A stretch of DNA of 64,000 nt from Sphagnum magellanicum (GCA_021904315.1 CM038912.1:6969061-7033060), one strand, 5' to 3'; shown: positions 13,231-25,939, counted from the stretch's first letter. The notes: generated by a model not told the origin, from the sequence alone. A program made the numbers and translations.

Positions 13231-16200
13231 TGGTGAACAATAATAGTTGGTGGTCAATAGTAGTAGTAACAACTAGTGGGCTAGAAGTTAACAGTGATCA
13301 ATCTTCACCTTTTCCAAAAAACAATTCAATTCCTAGAATGAAAATAAAAAGTTGAAGTGACAGCTCTATAAGGAGGTAGGTAGGGGAATGTACTTTTGTT
13401 TTGTTATTTGTTGTCATGGATTGTGATTGGAATGTTCTACTTGCAATCCAAATTGTTGTTGGGATGTCTTACTACTTCAATATTGCATGGTGTGCATGCA
13501 ATGGAAAATGTTATGCCATATTTTCAAAATAACAAAAGTTTCACCAAAAAAAAAATCATCAATTAACTTTCAAACCATTATGACAAGATGGTGTGCATAG
13601 GTACTTCAAATTGATATAGAACTCAATAGAATTTCATTTTTTTCTTACAAGGTCTTTCAACTTGAAAATGTCCTTGATATCATTAGGGGCAAGTTCTAAA
13701 ATTATAGTCTTTAAATCCTTGACCAAACATTGTTCCATGATAATTCATGTATCTTCTTCAATGTTTCGAGCAATATCATCAAGCTTAATTGGATCACAAG
13801 TTTCTATTTCTTACGTAAGATTTAATGAGAATAAAACTACAGTGGTGCATTCACTCCCAATGCTTCCATTTGAAAATTTGGATTAAAGCTTTGAAATAGG
13901 CCTGCTTTTTCCCAACCTTTGCAAATTATGGCTTTTCATTCATTGGATTATGTCCATGCACAAAACAAGCAACACAAAGGTGAGATTTGATCACTAACAT
14001 TCGAAAATCCTCTTTTGGATATGTTTTGTTCAACGTTTACTTCTTGATGATTAAAGATGTCCACATATGGAATTGTTGCTTGGAAAAATGCTTGGATGTC
14101 TATTGGACTTGGTAGATTACATATGTAGGCTAAAGCTTTACCATACAAATATGGACACCAAACAATCCTGCGAGTATTTTGATTTCATCCAATTTATTAA
14201 TATAGAGCTTTTGTGAACAAACCAACAATTGATGAACCAAATCATATTTTGGTTCTTTGGCAAATTTAATTTTTAAATTTGAAACTTCATGTAGAGAATC
14301 AAAATCCTTTCAATAAACTATTAACAAGTTTCAAATGTGGACCAATATGTAAAATGAAAACCTATTGTTAAACAAAAGATTTTTCCTATAATTTTTAAAG
14401 GGAGAAATATGATTATTGATCATATGAAAGTAATTTGCAAACGTAAAAGGTTTCCATTAGCCAAAGATGATATTACAACTAACTATAATTTGTCATTTGT
14501 CCTTAATCCCTAAGACATGTATGTATTTTTGCTTTTTCATCTCCCATGTCCTCTTTCCTCATGTACGTACTAAATGAACACATGTTTGATTTGTGTTAAT
14601 AATCAATGTTGTAGGGATGTTATATGTTTTAACAAGATAAGCTAGATCTTGTAGTCCATTTATGTCCCTTGATTTGCCCAATTTGGGGTAGTTTTGTTGT
14701 TGTTGTCATAATTGATATGTATGACTGCCTAAAATAACTTTCATAAAATGTTTCACCCATTATAATGTAACCTCAAATGAATAAATTAGCAATTTAAGCG
14801 TTTCGTATTAAAAAAGCCATGGATGATGGGTTGGACTATGGGTATTGAATTTTGACTACCTAGTTTGAACCTTCCATGAGATGTGAACCATTCTACTTCA
14901 GATCTTGCCAACTTGTCAAATGAAGTTAAATTGTGTTTTCTTGATTTTTTGTGGAATGTTCAGAGATAGTGTAAAACCTTTGTTAAGTTCTTATGTTTTC
15001 CCAGCACAATTTGAATTAAGGGCCAAAGTTGTGGGTCAAACCATTTTGTGCATGTACTTATTTTATTCTTGGGCCTTTGGTTATTTCTTTCTTCGTCACT
15101 TTCTTGTTTGATTTGTTTGCCAAATGAATGTAATTTCAATTGAGGTTGCAACTTAGCCCTTCCAATTAGGTGCTAGTTTATTTTCATTATGACCTTTTGT
15201 AGATTGGTTTTTTCATTATTAATTGCCAACATTTCTATTTCATGATGTAAGGTCTCTTCATGTTCTTCCTTCCTAACCTTCTAAAACATTAAGTAATGTC
15301 CTATTTTTTGCACCCACATCTCTTATACTTCTTTCCAAACCTTTGCAATCTAAATTTGTAATTAACAAAATTAATTTGATTGTCATTATCAACACATCCA
15401 TTTTATGAAAAAATCCAAGATTCTAACATCAATTCCACAAAATTTGACAATTTATCATACTAAAAATTTATGCCATCATATAGAACATACTTTATTCTAT
15501 TTGTGGTTAAAATATGGAATAATTTGAACAAATATTGTTCAACTACAAAATTAGACATGATTCTTGAGCCATTTTAAAAAACATTTAAGGACATGTTTTA
15601 AACATTTAAATTAAAAAAATCACCTGCCATTTTAATCAAGAAGAATATGAATATTTAATGAAAAAAAAATTCTACCAAAAAATTATTTCATAAATGTAAT
15701 GATCATCGAAAGTAGTTTCTTGAAAATGATTTTGAAGTGAAACATTCTTTTTATGTACCCCAACCGTGAATATACCTAGAAGAAGATTATCAATTACTAA
15801 GGAGAGTGTTAATTTTATGAATATTATCAAGAATGGGATAGGTGGTTGGAGGATTGGTGATTCGATAAAGAAGGTTCTAAACCTATACTTGAACGATCTT
15901 GATGCATTAAGGAATAGGCTTAAGACAATATAAAGATGCGATTGTGAGTATTCATGTTTGTATACTTTGTTTTTTTGTACTTCTTTGAAGTATGCTTACT
16001 GGTCTATATATTGTTGTGGTTGTAGATAAAGAAGGTAGATATTACAACAAGGTAGATGTCAAAAGGGTGAATTCATCCAAAAAAATGCAAGAAGCTTGAG
16101 ATTGAATCACCTACACCTATAAAAACATTCACCACAATCATGACAAAAAAATTTCTTAAGATTCACAACTTCAGAACAATTTTGACAAATTAAAAAATAA

Positions 16201-17075
16201 AGGTAAATTATCTTTTCATCTTCAAATCTTGGGCAAGACATTCAAGTGACTTTAACAACTTGATACAGAATGACATGACAATAGGCAATTTGTTTTGATC
16301 CAAATGTTTGCTAATCTTGTTAAGAAAAACTATAATTGATTCTTGATCTTGACAAAGTTATATGGTTAAGTAAACATACATCCACTAAGTAGGTAGTTTT
16401 AATATGTACATCCAACATGTGACAAAAAATTCCAAATTCAAATGGATGAAAAAAAAAATTCATCATGTTAAAATAAAATGGTTTTTTGAAAAAAAAAATT
16501 ATCAATTCTTATAGTGATGAAATTGACTCTACGTTACAATATTAAGATTCATACAGTCAACATGAATGTCATGTTGAAAGTGTTCTTTTGAAGTTTTAAA
16601 TCTAACTTTGGCTAACACCTACCCAATCTTGCATGAGCTTCAATCTAGCTACTTTGCATGATCTCAATCTATCTATGCTATCTTGTCATTCCTTGCTTCA
16701 TTTTGGCTCAAACTTTGATAAAAATTTGTTGAATTTGTAAAGTTTTGAATTCAATGATTGCATTTATAACCCCATTTATGGACGAGTTGATTGGACCAAG
16801 TTTTTAACTAATGCTTTTGAATAAATGTAAAATGGTTGTAAAAAGGACTTACACACCTAAAGACTATAAATGGTCACAAAAATTCAATAAAAGATGAATG
16901 ATCGAAATCATCATGGGGAGACAAAAAGGGAAAGCCAAAGAAAGGCCAAAAGATGCACAGCCTGCAGGAACCCAAAAAAAAAAGGAGAGAGCTAGTCCCT
17001 CTCATGGTAAGACAATAAAAGGAACAATCCATGTAAGGGGCAGGCTTTATAAGAAATGGGAGATTAGCGTAGTCT
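13231..17075. other. Intergenic DNA, no intact gene
   Basis: No frame above 75 codons. On the minus strand between about 14,170 and 13,650 a coding-like reading (YGKALAYICNLPSPIDIQAF, then a frame with FQMEALGVNAPL) continues across stops. It may be a relic of a captured or viral/transposon gene, but I do not recognise it. A spliceable-looking short frame near 15,790-15,940 is equally unidentified. Confidence 0.45.
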
Positions 17076-17076
17076 A

Positions 17077-17287
17077 GTAGCATTAATCACTTGCACATAT
17101 CTAGCAGATTAGCAACAAACAGTTGTGGTATTCCACAAACAGTAAAGACGTTATGAATGTCTTTCTGTAAACATGACAGTTGGTATTAATCACTTGCACG
17201 TATCTAGTTGATTCGCAATTTGAGGGATTCCAAAAACAGTAAAAGACTTCATGAATGAATTCGCCTTTCTATAAACATGACAGCTAC
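17077..17287. repeat. Tandem duplication, two units of about 105 bp
   Basis: GTATTAATCACTTGCAC..TATCTAG...GATT-GCAA recurs at 17,078 and 17,183. Both units end with a CAAAAACAGTAAA-like block, an ATGAATG block, CTTTCT and TAAACATGACAG. The units have diverged by substitutions and small indels. Confidence 0.8.
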
Positions 17288-17659
17288 TGTGTATATTATA
17301 TCATCATCATACATTACAGCTACAATCATAAGACATTGTGATGACAATCTCTTTGTGCATAAAACGCTCCTGGATTTCTACTTTTCTGTGGGCCTGGTGA
17401 AAGCTGTAAAACAAAAACAAACAAAACATCAAAAAGCCTTCCTATCCAAAACAAAATCGATAATACCTACTACTACTACTGTTCATAATCCTTGGAAACC
17501 ACCAGCCAAAGAAGAAGACTTGTGAACATGACTATGTAAATGCTCAAAGTGTGAACTTGTTCAATTTTGGGGGAAATAAAATAAAATAAAGTTTAAAACT
17601 TCATGACTCAACTTCAATATCTCCTCCCCCCTCCCCCACCCCCCCTCACCTTAGTTTAA

Positions 17660-17990
17660 AATTTTCAAAATCACCTCCAAAGTCCCATTCATCAAGGGCT
17701 TTCCAATAATACCACAGACTTGCATGCATTCCTTGCAATTTTTTAGTTTTTGATTTTGTCAAATTTTCTTCATAAAAATTGTTCAATATTCAATTGCTCT
17801 TGCAAACAACATATGTCTATAATTTACCAAACTACTTTGGTGCACCCCTCCCTATTTATCAAGAGCTTTTCCAACGTTACACCAAAGTGCGGTGGGGGGC
17901 ACCGTGATTTGAGAGATCTCAATAAGACAAACAAAACAAACAAACTAGCCTCCATAATATATAGGTTTGAAAAAGTACCGGCCAACTAAC
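17660..17990. repeat. Dimeric dispersed repeat (ATCAAGGGCTTTCCAA family), copy 1
   Basis: CATCAAGGGCTTTCCAATA at about 17,691 and TATCAAGAGCTTTTCCAACG at about 17,857 are preceded by related CACC/GTGCACC-type sequence and separated by TTTTGTCAAATTTTC-like DNA. The same two-unit arrangement occurs at 47.74-47.94 kb, and single motifs occur at 7.83 kb and, inverted, at 62.74 kb. Confidence 0.6.
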
Positions 17991-20390
17991 TTTGCAAAGG
18001 ATACAGGCTTTCTCCCTATAATAAACATGCAAAAAAAATTTGTTCCAACACCGACCATGTTCAGAACCCATATCTCAATGTGGGTTGTTTGTCAGTGTGC
18101 TTGGTTTGTGTCGTGGACCCTGGAATGATTTTTCACGAAGCTGCTTATCTACAAAGAGTCTCTTGTGGGACCTCAAATTGCCAAGAAGAAGAAGAAGAAG
18201 CCTGTTATCGAAATAAGTTTTGTGTGGACCTGAAGATTTTATATATATTTATTCACTAGATCTGCTACAAAGCAGAAGCTTTACCCAAAGCAACAACCAG
18301 AACACAGGCCAAGTACTCGCTTGTTTTCATCTTGCCATAAAGGAATAAAATATTGCCCAACTTCCCAATTGTCGGGCAAAGGGGGAACACATGAAAATCG
18401 GCCGCGATGAAGGATTAGTGGTATGCTCAAAACCAATAAGTGCGCCAATGGGATTGTCAACGCACTAGAGATTGCTAAGGAAAATTGGCGTTGGTTTCAT
18501 TCGTACATGATGTGGTTAGCTAAATACAAGAAAATAGAGTTTGAACAAATAACTTCTTTGGGGGTAACAACGACCACCAAAACAACACACCGCCTTTAAA
18601 AAAAAGAGTGGAAAAAGCAACTTCTTATGGGGGTTTCTATTGTAAAGCACTCCAGGGTTTTTTATTTTCTTTGCCTTCAAAAGCACCTCCTGGCATGGAA
18701 GATGCTTTTGCCGATTGACATGAACTTCCACCATTTGCATGCAAAACCTTCCACCATTCAAATTAGAAACCTTTCAATACTTTGTTGTGGGAAGGCCAAC
18801 TTCTACTTCCCTAATTTTTAGGCCTATGCCTTGGGGCTATCACCCTTGATGCTACAATCCTGAACCTATGGAAGGCCTACCCCAATTTGTAATGCAATAA
18901 GGAATTTTCACTATGACTAAGGTTTATTAAAGCTTCTGTGTTCCAAAAGAGAATTGCTCTAGTGATTCCTCTCTATTATTTTCAAAGGTCTAACTAGCTT
19001 CCAGTTCGAACAAGTTCTCTTCCATATACCTTCTGAAATGGAAAGAGAGCTGAAAAGCAACCCCAATTTTATAGTGCACCAGTTCCTAAGAAAGGAAAAT
19101 TGTACAATTATGGAAATTTCCATACTAGCACACCCCTTCTTTCTATATCAACCAGTGTTTTTTTCCAATAACTTTTTTCATTTTTTGACAAAATAATGGG
19201 GATTTTTATAAAAAATTGTTGTGTATAATCTTTTTGAAAAAAAATTCCAAATTTTTTATATCACAAAATTATTTAAAAAACCCTAATTTTGACCCAAAAT
19301 GGAGAAATTGCTTTCATACATATAAAAACTACACACATATATAGGTAGTGGAGGTTTATGGCCTAGATTCATACCAGGAAAGCTTGTTGGAAATCAACAA
19401 TTGACCTTACAATTGAACTGTTTCAAAATCCTCAAAGAAACTGTTGGGTTTCATGATAGAACTGAAAAAGAACCAGTGGTCTTTTGGCCAGTTATTTCAC
19501 TTTTTCAATAGAAAATTTGAGAACCATGGTTCTGTTTCAGAACTGAGTATTCCAATTTGTGAGAATCATGGTTATGAATCTCAAGAATCGCCCTGATACC
19601 CAGTTCAGGGATTTGGTGTGGTTTCTAATACCCGCCCAACATTGGTCCAGAGAGGGAGGGTTCTGTTGTTGGAGGGCATGGCAAAAAGCTCCTACGAAGC
19701 CCAAGCTCCCAAGCCCTAGAACAGTATACACCACCCCCCCCCCCCCCCCCCCTTGTGAGGTGCCCTTTCCTCAAAAAATTGACATGAGTTTGAATCTCAC
19801 ACTCTCCAGTCACCTTGTCGATTTGTATGGTGCTGCAGAGGCTAAGAGGAAGATTATGCTTTGTAAGGTACCTGCAAATGCAAACAGAAAAAAAATAGGT
19901 CAGGTGATAAAACCCTGCCAAACTTTATGAAAAGAAAACACCCAAGCAAGGGAGTGAAGAAGAAACAAGGGGGCAAGGACCAAAGTCCAGGCAAGCAAAC
20001 AGCCCGAAAGAGGCGGGCCACAAGGAGTTAAGGGAGCCACTAAGTACCGAAACCTCCACCAGGTTAGGTTGCTTTTCCTTCGATATAAAGCTAAAAGCCA
20101 CCTGACTCTTACAGTATCAGCAATCCGGACAACAGCCTCAAATTTGAAGCCCAAATTGTGGAAGGCATTTCTACTCTGGATATGAGACTTGCATGGTCCC
20201 CACTTGAAAAAGCTCCTAGAAGTTGAAGAAGATGATGAAGGCAGAACACTAAACACCCTTTCCTGACTTTGCGGGTGATGGGGGCTATGTAACCCAGTAC
20301 GCACCAATGCACTATCCATTGGAAACCTCTTATGACTCAGTTGTGGTTCCACCTTGGGTAACTTATTTTGTAAACCCTCCTACCACTCCC
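17991..20390. other. Intergenic DNA, no gene seen
   Basis: Frames up to 150 codons occur (minus strand 19,900-20,352) but they are low-complexity or cysteine/tryptophan-rich and match no family I know. A C-homopolymer of about 20 bases lies at 19,733-19,752. Confidence 0.5.
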
Positions 20391-20413
20391 CCCCCCCCCC
20401 CCCTCCCCCCCCG
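20391..20413. repeat. Poly-C tract
   Basis: Two C runs joined by a T, ending in CCGCC. Similar C runs occur at 19,733, 35,888, 38,562 and 49,575. Lengths of such runs are prone to sequencing error. Confidence 0.85.
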
Positions 20414-20423
20414 CCTCACACTA

Positions 20424-20665
20424 ACTAGGTAACTGTAGATGTAAGTGGGTAGGTAACCTAGGTAAGTAAATACGAATCAAATAGGAATGTAAGTGGTTAG
20501 TGGGTAGGTAGGTAAGGCACTTGGTTAGTCACTACAATGATAGTTGCATGTGGATGGTGACTGCATTTCTAACCACTGTGGTTATCTATGAGACAAGAAT
20601 ACAATGTTTCCTCTCCACCCACTATCCATTCTGCAATGGTATGACGGTGGGTGCCAGGTTTTTTT
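20424..20665 (+). repeat. GGTAGG-family dispersed repeat, copy 1
   Basis: The segment contains GGAATGTAAGTGGTTAGTGG, GGTAGGTAGG, GCATGTGGATGGT and a GGTTATCTATGAGACAAGAAT-like block, in that order. The reverse complement of 41,260-41,470 shows the same blocks in the same order, so both are copies of one interspersed element. No coding capacity is evident. Confidence 0.65.
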
Positions 20666-20952
20666 AAGACAAACAAAATTTGGGAAATTTTTTGAATTTT
20701 TTTTTCTACAGTAAAATAGACTAAATGTGCTTCTTCTTTTTTGGAAATTATTAAATTTCCTTTATGTAAAAAAATTTAGAAAAAAGAAAACCCCTGCTGG
20801 TGGTGGGTGCTGCTGGTTCACTCTGGCCAACAATATAGTGTACAGTAAAGCCAAGCCTATTCCTGAACACCAGAGAACCTATCCATCAACAATTGAGACT
20901 AAATTTTGTGTAGGGTAAAACCCACAGAAGGGCAGCATTCACAAAATAAAGC

Positions 20953-21160
20953 TGCATTCGCACTTGGTGTTAGTGACTTTAGGGTTGAGTCCCCTAACAC
21001 CATGCTAGCCATTTAGGACTTAAACCTAGTTAGCATGAAAATTTTATGTTAAAACAAACATTGACTTAACATTAAGCTATCACCCATTTATCAATGGGTG
21101 CCACCTAGGATGCCACCTGGATTTTCATTTAACACTGACTTAACATCAAGTGTGAATACA
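20953..21160. mobile_element. MITE-like element with terminal inverted repeats
   Basis: The left end TGCATTCGCACTTGGTGTTA is mirrored by the right end, whose complement reads TGTATTCACACTTGATGTTA; the similarity continues for about 30 bp. The element is about 208 bp with no coding capacity. A second internal copy of GACTTAACAT lies near 21,061. I could not see a clear target-site duplication, so the superfamily is unassigned. Confidence 0.65.
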
Positions 21161-23640
21161 CCATAAGGAGCCTAGGATGAGGAGGAGGTGGTAATTAATA
21201 GTGTGCTTTGTTTGGTGTCAGTACTAAATCTCTTGACTAATACAAAAGGAGCAAGGAAATAGAATCTTGAAGGCGAACAACATAAGAGAAAGAAAAAAGC
21301 TACTACTGACAAAGATCCTGACTTCTTTATCAGGCATCCCACCCTCGCCCAGCCTTAATCAAAGTTGCCTTTCTTTTAGCAGCTCCCTGCAAGAAATGTG
21401 TAAAGTACCTACTTACACTGATCATCACCATTGCTTTGGGCTTTTTAAAAAGCCTGGGCCTGCGATTTTGCCCTCCCCCAAAAACGTCAAGTTGAGCTGA
21501 ACTTTGATTTGAACCACAAAAACTCCAGGCAAAGCAATGAAGGGCCTTAAAACTAGCTGAAGTTATGACTGCCATTTTAGTAGTAGATTTGATTTTGTTT
21601 GTGTGCCCTCTGTATCTAGACTGGTGTTGATAAGTTCACTCTCTTTTTCAAAGAAAGCATTGGTGGGTAAGATCAGGTTCACAGGCCTCCCCCCCCCCTA
21701 TTAGGGCCTTTAGTAATATTAATTACATTCAAGATAGTGCGTTAATTGTTTCCTAAGAGTATCTCCATCAACGCCTCTCTATGGGACCGACCCTGCAACA
21801 AAATATTTCTCACATCCAAGTTTCAGTTACTAACTTTTTTCCAACCCCACCCATAAAACTGGAAACTGCAACCAGATGGGAGACTACTAATAGCAACTCA
21901 CTTGGACCAATCAAACTATCTAGCCAATCAGAAACAGGGAGTAGTTAATAAATATGGTTTGACTGTGTTTTAGTACACACTGTTCCAGGCTCCTCCTCCT
22001 CCTCCTCCAGGACTCTGGAAGGTGTGTGTTTTTTCAGGGTACTACTGGCAGCAGTCTTCCACTGGAATCACTGATAAACCTCATCCAAGATTTCTTGTGC
22101 AGGACCACATACTAAGGGTTGGTGGAGTGGATGATGCTCTCTCTACTAATCCTTATGAAAAAAATGAGAAAATATATGGTGAGAGAGGATTTCATAAATG
22201 CAATCACTTAAGTCAATCATTATAGCCGACCAATGAAGAGGAGTCAGTGCCTTTTACGAGAGCACTCGACACTATTGTGCACATATACCGGCAATATTCG
22301 TGTTCTCCATAACAAAAGCACTCGTACTTCTTCGTTCAAAATATATCCAGGTCAATTTATTGCTGCAGGTGGAAGTGCTCGAAGGATTGGGTGTCTGGAC
22401 CCTTGATTGGTGGTTCTCAAAAATTGGAAGAACGGCCCGTCATGATAAGACAGGCTGTTGTTGTCAAACATCATCGGAGAACTAGTCAAAGAACTTACCT
22501 TGAACCACCAGTCCTTTCTTGCTTTACCCACCAGTTTTTTTTAAAGTCAAAACTGCAGGTTGTCTTATTTTTAAAAATTATCCCCTGAAAGTCCATACTC
22601 GGAGGCAGAGTTTTTTTTTTTTGGGGGGCAATTTTGTATTATAGCCAAAGTGGCAATGATCTACAAGAAGATTTAGCCAAATTTGGTTACAAACTAAATA
22701 TGAAAGCAATGTAAAAAAAAACATCCTTGTCTATTGTTGGCTACCTACTTGAACCATATACAAATATCTCTGGCTATTTTTTTCAATTTTGATCGAATTT
22801 TGGCTATTGAAATTTTCAAAAAGCACATGATTTTAGCACTTTCAATTTTTAGTATAGCATTTTGGCTATATATAGCCAGTGAAAAAAAGGCTGCCTGGAG
22901 ATTGTGAAAATGTAAAAAAAAACCCCAAAAGTTTGATTTTGAAAATTTTCAAAACCCTGGGATTGCAGGTTATTAATAGTGGTGGACGGTTACCCAGTTA
23001 GAATTGCCAGTTCCGGTTAGTAAGAACCAAATCAAAACTGCGTATTATTTTAGGAAGCTCATGAGACAACAGAATATTTTTTAATATGTTATGAAATAAT
23101 GACATATTCTTAATATATTTTTAATATATTCTTAAAATATTTTCAAAATGAATTATTGACAACCTATCTATATTTAATAAATTATAATTTTCACCTTTTT
23201 CTTAATAAGTTGTACCTTTTTTTTTTGAACGCTGTTTGTAATAAAATGGAAATGACCTCCTTGGGTCTCTGATTTTTTTAGAACAACAATTATGTATTAG
23301 GTAACCGGTGAGAGGAGTTGAATTACCGAATACAGTTGAGGCATGAATGCGTCAAGACTCTTTCAGTAATCCGACTTCTCTCGCCAATTATTGGGAGTAT
23401 GCTTGAATTTTGAATTTTGTGTTTCTAGTCTTGTTGACGTTATGTGTTATAACCCCCGACCCTCCCCCGGACCAATGACCAAGTGACACATTGGACAATG
23501 CGGTCCAGAAACCAGTTACCTTATTTGAGAACCTGCCTGATAACCGGGTGGATATATCCACCCAGTTATCAGGTTCAATGTTTTGATGGTTACAGTTTTA
23601 TTTTATGTGCACATCTTTTGCACCCAGCAAGATATGAATG
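21161..23640. other. Intergenic DNA, no gene seen
   Basis: No intact gene. A CTC trinucleotide run lies near 21,992-22,008. Between about 22,640 and 22,885 the two ends carry inverted copies of TATTATAGCCAAA / TTTGGCTATATATA, which may mark another small non-autonomous element. Confidence 0.45.
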
Positions 23641-23654
23641 GCAGCTTTTGAAGA

Positions 23655-23735
23655 ACCAGGGTATGTTTCCAATATGGCCAAATTCTATATACGACATGGG
23701 TAAGGGGACCTACTAGGATGCATATTATGGTTCAT
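23655..23735 (+). repeat. Duplicated segment A, copy 1
   Basis: CCAGGGTATGTTTCCAATAT through the GCATATTATGGTTCATATC block matches 24,071-24,153, at an offset of 415 bp. A partial third echo (GGATGCATATTATGATTCAT) follows at about 23,761-23,781. Confidence 0.8.
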
Positions 23736-23794
23736 ATCTGACCCTATTCCATGCATATTAGGATGCATATTATGATTCATAATAACCAGCCCGA

Positions 23795-23995
23795 GGGCAG
23801 TTTCAACACATGTTTGTGAAATATTTAATTAAAATTGAAGATTCGGAGGTTGAAAAATATAGAATGTATTCTTTGTATATTTCAAAGACATTCCATATTT
23901 TCTTTCAAAAAAAAAATTTTTTTAAAGAAAAAAAAATTTTAATTCCAACATTTTATAAATAATGTTAGCATCAAAGGTGCCAACGCACCACTACC
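23795..23995 (+). repeat. Dispersed repeat family R, copy 1
   Basis: Starts TTTCAACACATGTTTGTGAA, contains an imperfect hairpin (AAATATAGAATGT / ACATTCCATATTT) and ends with an ATCAAAGGTGCCAACG...CTAC block. Related copies lie at 52,395-52,580 on the same strand and at about 35,940-36,120 on the other strand. It has no coding capacity and is probably a MITE or LTR fragment. Confidence 0.7.
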
Positions 23996-23996
23996 G

Positions 23997-24225
23997 TATA
24001 TATCAGATCAACATTGGTTGAACCATGTGATATTGCAGTTTGGTCGGATAGGTCACTGGCTGTCAAAGATCCAGGGTATGTTTCCAATATGGCCGAATTC
24101 AACACTAGGAGGGTAGGGGACCTACCAAAGATGCATATTATGGTTCATATCCGATCAAACCTTATATATGAGATCAACATCGGTTGAACCATGTGATATC
24201 AGAGTTTGGTCCAATAGGTCAGGGG
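23997..24225 (+). repeat. Nested duplication: segment B twice with segment A between
   Basis: ATCAGATCAACATTGGTTGA at about 24,002 and its near copy at about 24,168 (offset 166 bp) each continue through CCATGTGATAT and GTTTGGTC-GATAGGTCA-like sequence. The second copy of segment A (24,071-24,153) lies between them. The order B-A-B, with an outlying A, shows at least two successive duplication events. Confidence 0.8.
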
Positions 24226-25690
24226 CCACAAATTGTACCTATTCATGCAAGAGCAGTGGAATTTTATTTTTATTTTTACAAAAATGGTAAGATTAATGAG
24301 ATCGGTAACATAGCATTGACATTGTTAACTATAGTTGTGAAAGAAGAGTCAGAAGTGATGGCTTGCTTTTGGCACTCACATGGGGCCAATATTCAATCTA
24401 CATACTTACATGACGTAGTGCCTTCATGTCATCAAAAGTCATAAATCATCAAAAAGCTCACGAGCATTACATGTTCCATAATACACAACATAGACGCATA
24501 TTGATTAGTATGAATTTCTATGCACACAACTCAAAACTTTTCACTATGACATTAAATTCAACAGAAACTAATGTGATATCTCTGAGGTGAAAGATTCAGA
24601 ACTTGTCGGATGGATTTGTTGGCATTAAAGACAACAATCACTTTCATGTACATCCATCCCTCTTGGGGGATGGGGGATGTTAAATTTTTATCCGTGATGC
24701 TTACATACATATTTCAGACTAATCCTCTCTTTACTTCCCTAACTCATATGTCAAAATTGACATTCCCTATCAACATTAGTGATTTCAATCAATTTTCCTT
24801 ACCATTTCATGTGACCAACCCAAACCTTGAAAACCTGGTAATACTAAAACCTAAATTCCTTCATCAAGTCCCACACATATGAGCACACTACATACCATGA
24901 TAGAGAGAGAGAGAAGATGATTAGGTGCCTATGTGATACGGATACATACTTGCATCATAACATGGATGCTGTTGAAGACAAATTGGGTCAGGTTCAATAT
25001 TTTGATGAGTAGGGATCAAATTTTTGGGGATCAAATTTTTGGGGACCAAAAGCCTCGATCAACCCTAGGTTTTCATGGATGACAAAGAGTAAGTTAAATT
25101 CACCCCAATCCACCAAGCACACATTCCATTTGCAAGCTTTAGGTTAGAGGAAAAAACCCAAAAATGAAGAATCAACCCCAAATTTTGATTTATACCCCAA
25201 AGGAAAGAGAGAAAGATATGGAGGGTTGGTAAAAACCGGACCAACACATAAAGGATGAAAAATTCCATTTTATGAAATAAGACAAAATTTCAGTTCCCTT
25301 CGTCCATCCTACACAGAAAATACTTAGTAGAGGAGAGAATCATCACCATTCACCACTGGTAAAATGTAAATCATAGGTGCACATGTGAAGCCAGAAATAT
25401 ACAATTCATCACCATGTATATAGGTTGGTTGGTAAGAAAACCATTGGGAAGCCTTTTTTTAAAAAGGGCTCGGTTCCAGCACTACTTACACATTCTGACA
25501 AGAATGTTGGGTCAACCTTTGGGTCCAACCCATTTGGCCCCCCCCACCCGACCTGGCTCTCTGCACTAGAGAACCAGTTGGGTGGGACGGGTTTGATTCT
25601 GCCAGGGTAAGCCCTCATTGAGTAAGGGTGAGCCCCACATGTTTCCTCTACTTTTAGCATCAAAAAAAAATTATGGGCTCACGTCACCCA
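24226..25690. other. Intergenic DNA, no gene seen
   Basis: Frames of 84-90 codons occur but none is recognised. A weakly tRNA-like stretch near 25,420-25,490 was considered and not called. Confidence 0.45.
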
Positions 25691-25697
25691 GTCAGAA

Positions 25698-25828
25698 CTT
25701 ACCTGGCAGAATTGGCAGTGCCTGTTCTGCTTCTAGACCCTCGGAGGCAGAATTGGCAGTTTGTGAAAGAGGCATTAGGGGATGCCTGACTATTGAGCAC
25801 TGCCTAAGTGACAATTCTGCCAGGTAAG
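25698..25828. mobile_element. Fold-back element with 17-bp perfect inverted repeat
   Basis: CTTACCTGGCAGAATTG at 25,698-25,714 is exactly complemented by CAATTCTGCCAGGTAAG at 25,812-25,828, with 97 bp between. Further GCAGTGC/GCACTGC pairing lies just inside. Related TTCTGCCAGGGTAAGCCCTC sequence occurs just upstream at about 25,592, and GCAGAATGGGCAGTGCC downstream at about 25,888, so the region is built from several copies of one inverted motif. It may be a small MITE cluster. Confidence 0.65.
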
Positions 25829-25939
25829 CCCTCACCGGAATGGGCTACAGAACTGTTCTCTGGTGTTTAAAAGTAGGTGTTGAAATGCAGAATGGGCAGT
25901 GCCAAGTGATCATTCTGCTTCTTGCTTGATCACCCAGCA

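Noticed and set aside
19780..19815. A B-box-like GAGTTTGAATCTCAC.
   Set aside because: No A box at the right distance and no second copy; too weak to call.
19900..20352. 150-codon minus-strand frame.
   Set aside because: It has overlapping frames of similar length, no domain or motif I recognise, and an odd Trp/Cys/Leu-rich composition; I treat it as chance.
25420..25490. A tRNA-like or SINE-like stretch (GGTTGGTTGGTAAGAAAACC followed by GGCTCGGTTCCAGC).
   Set aside because: The B box is poor, the arms do not pair, and no second copy was found in the window.
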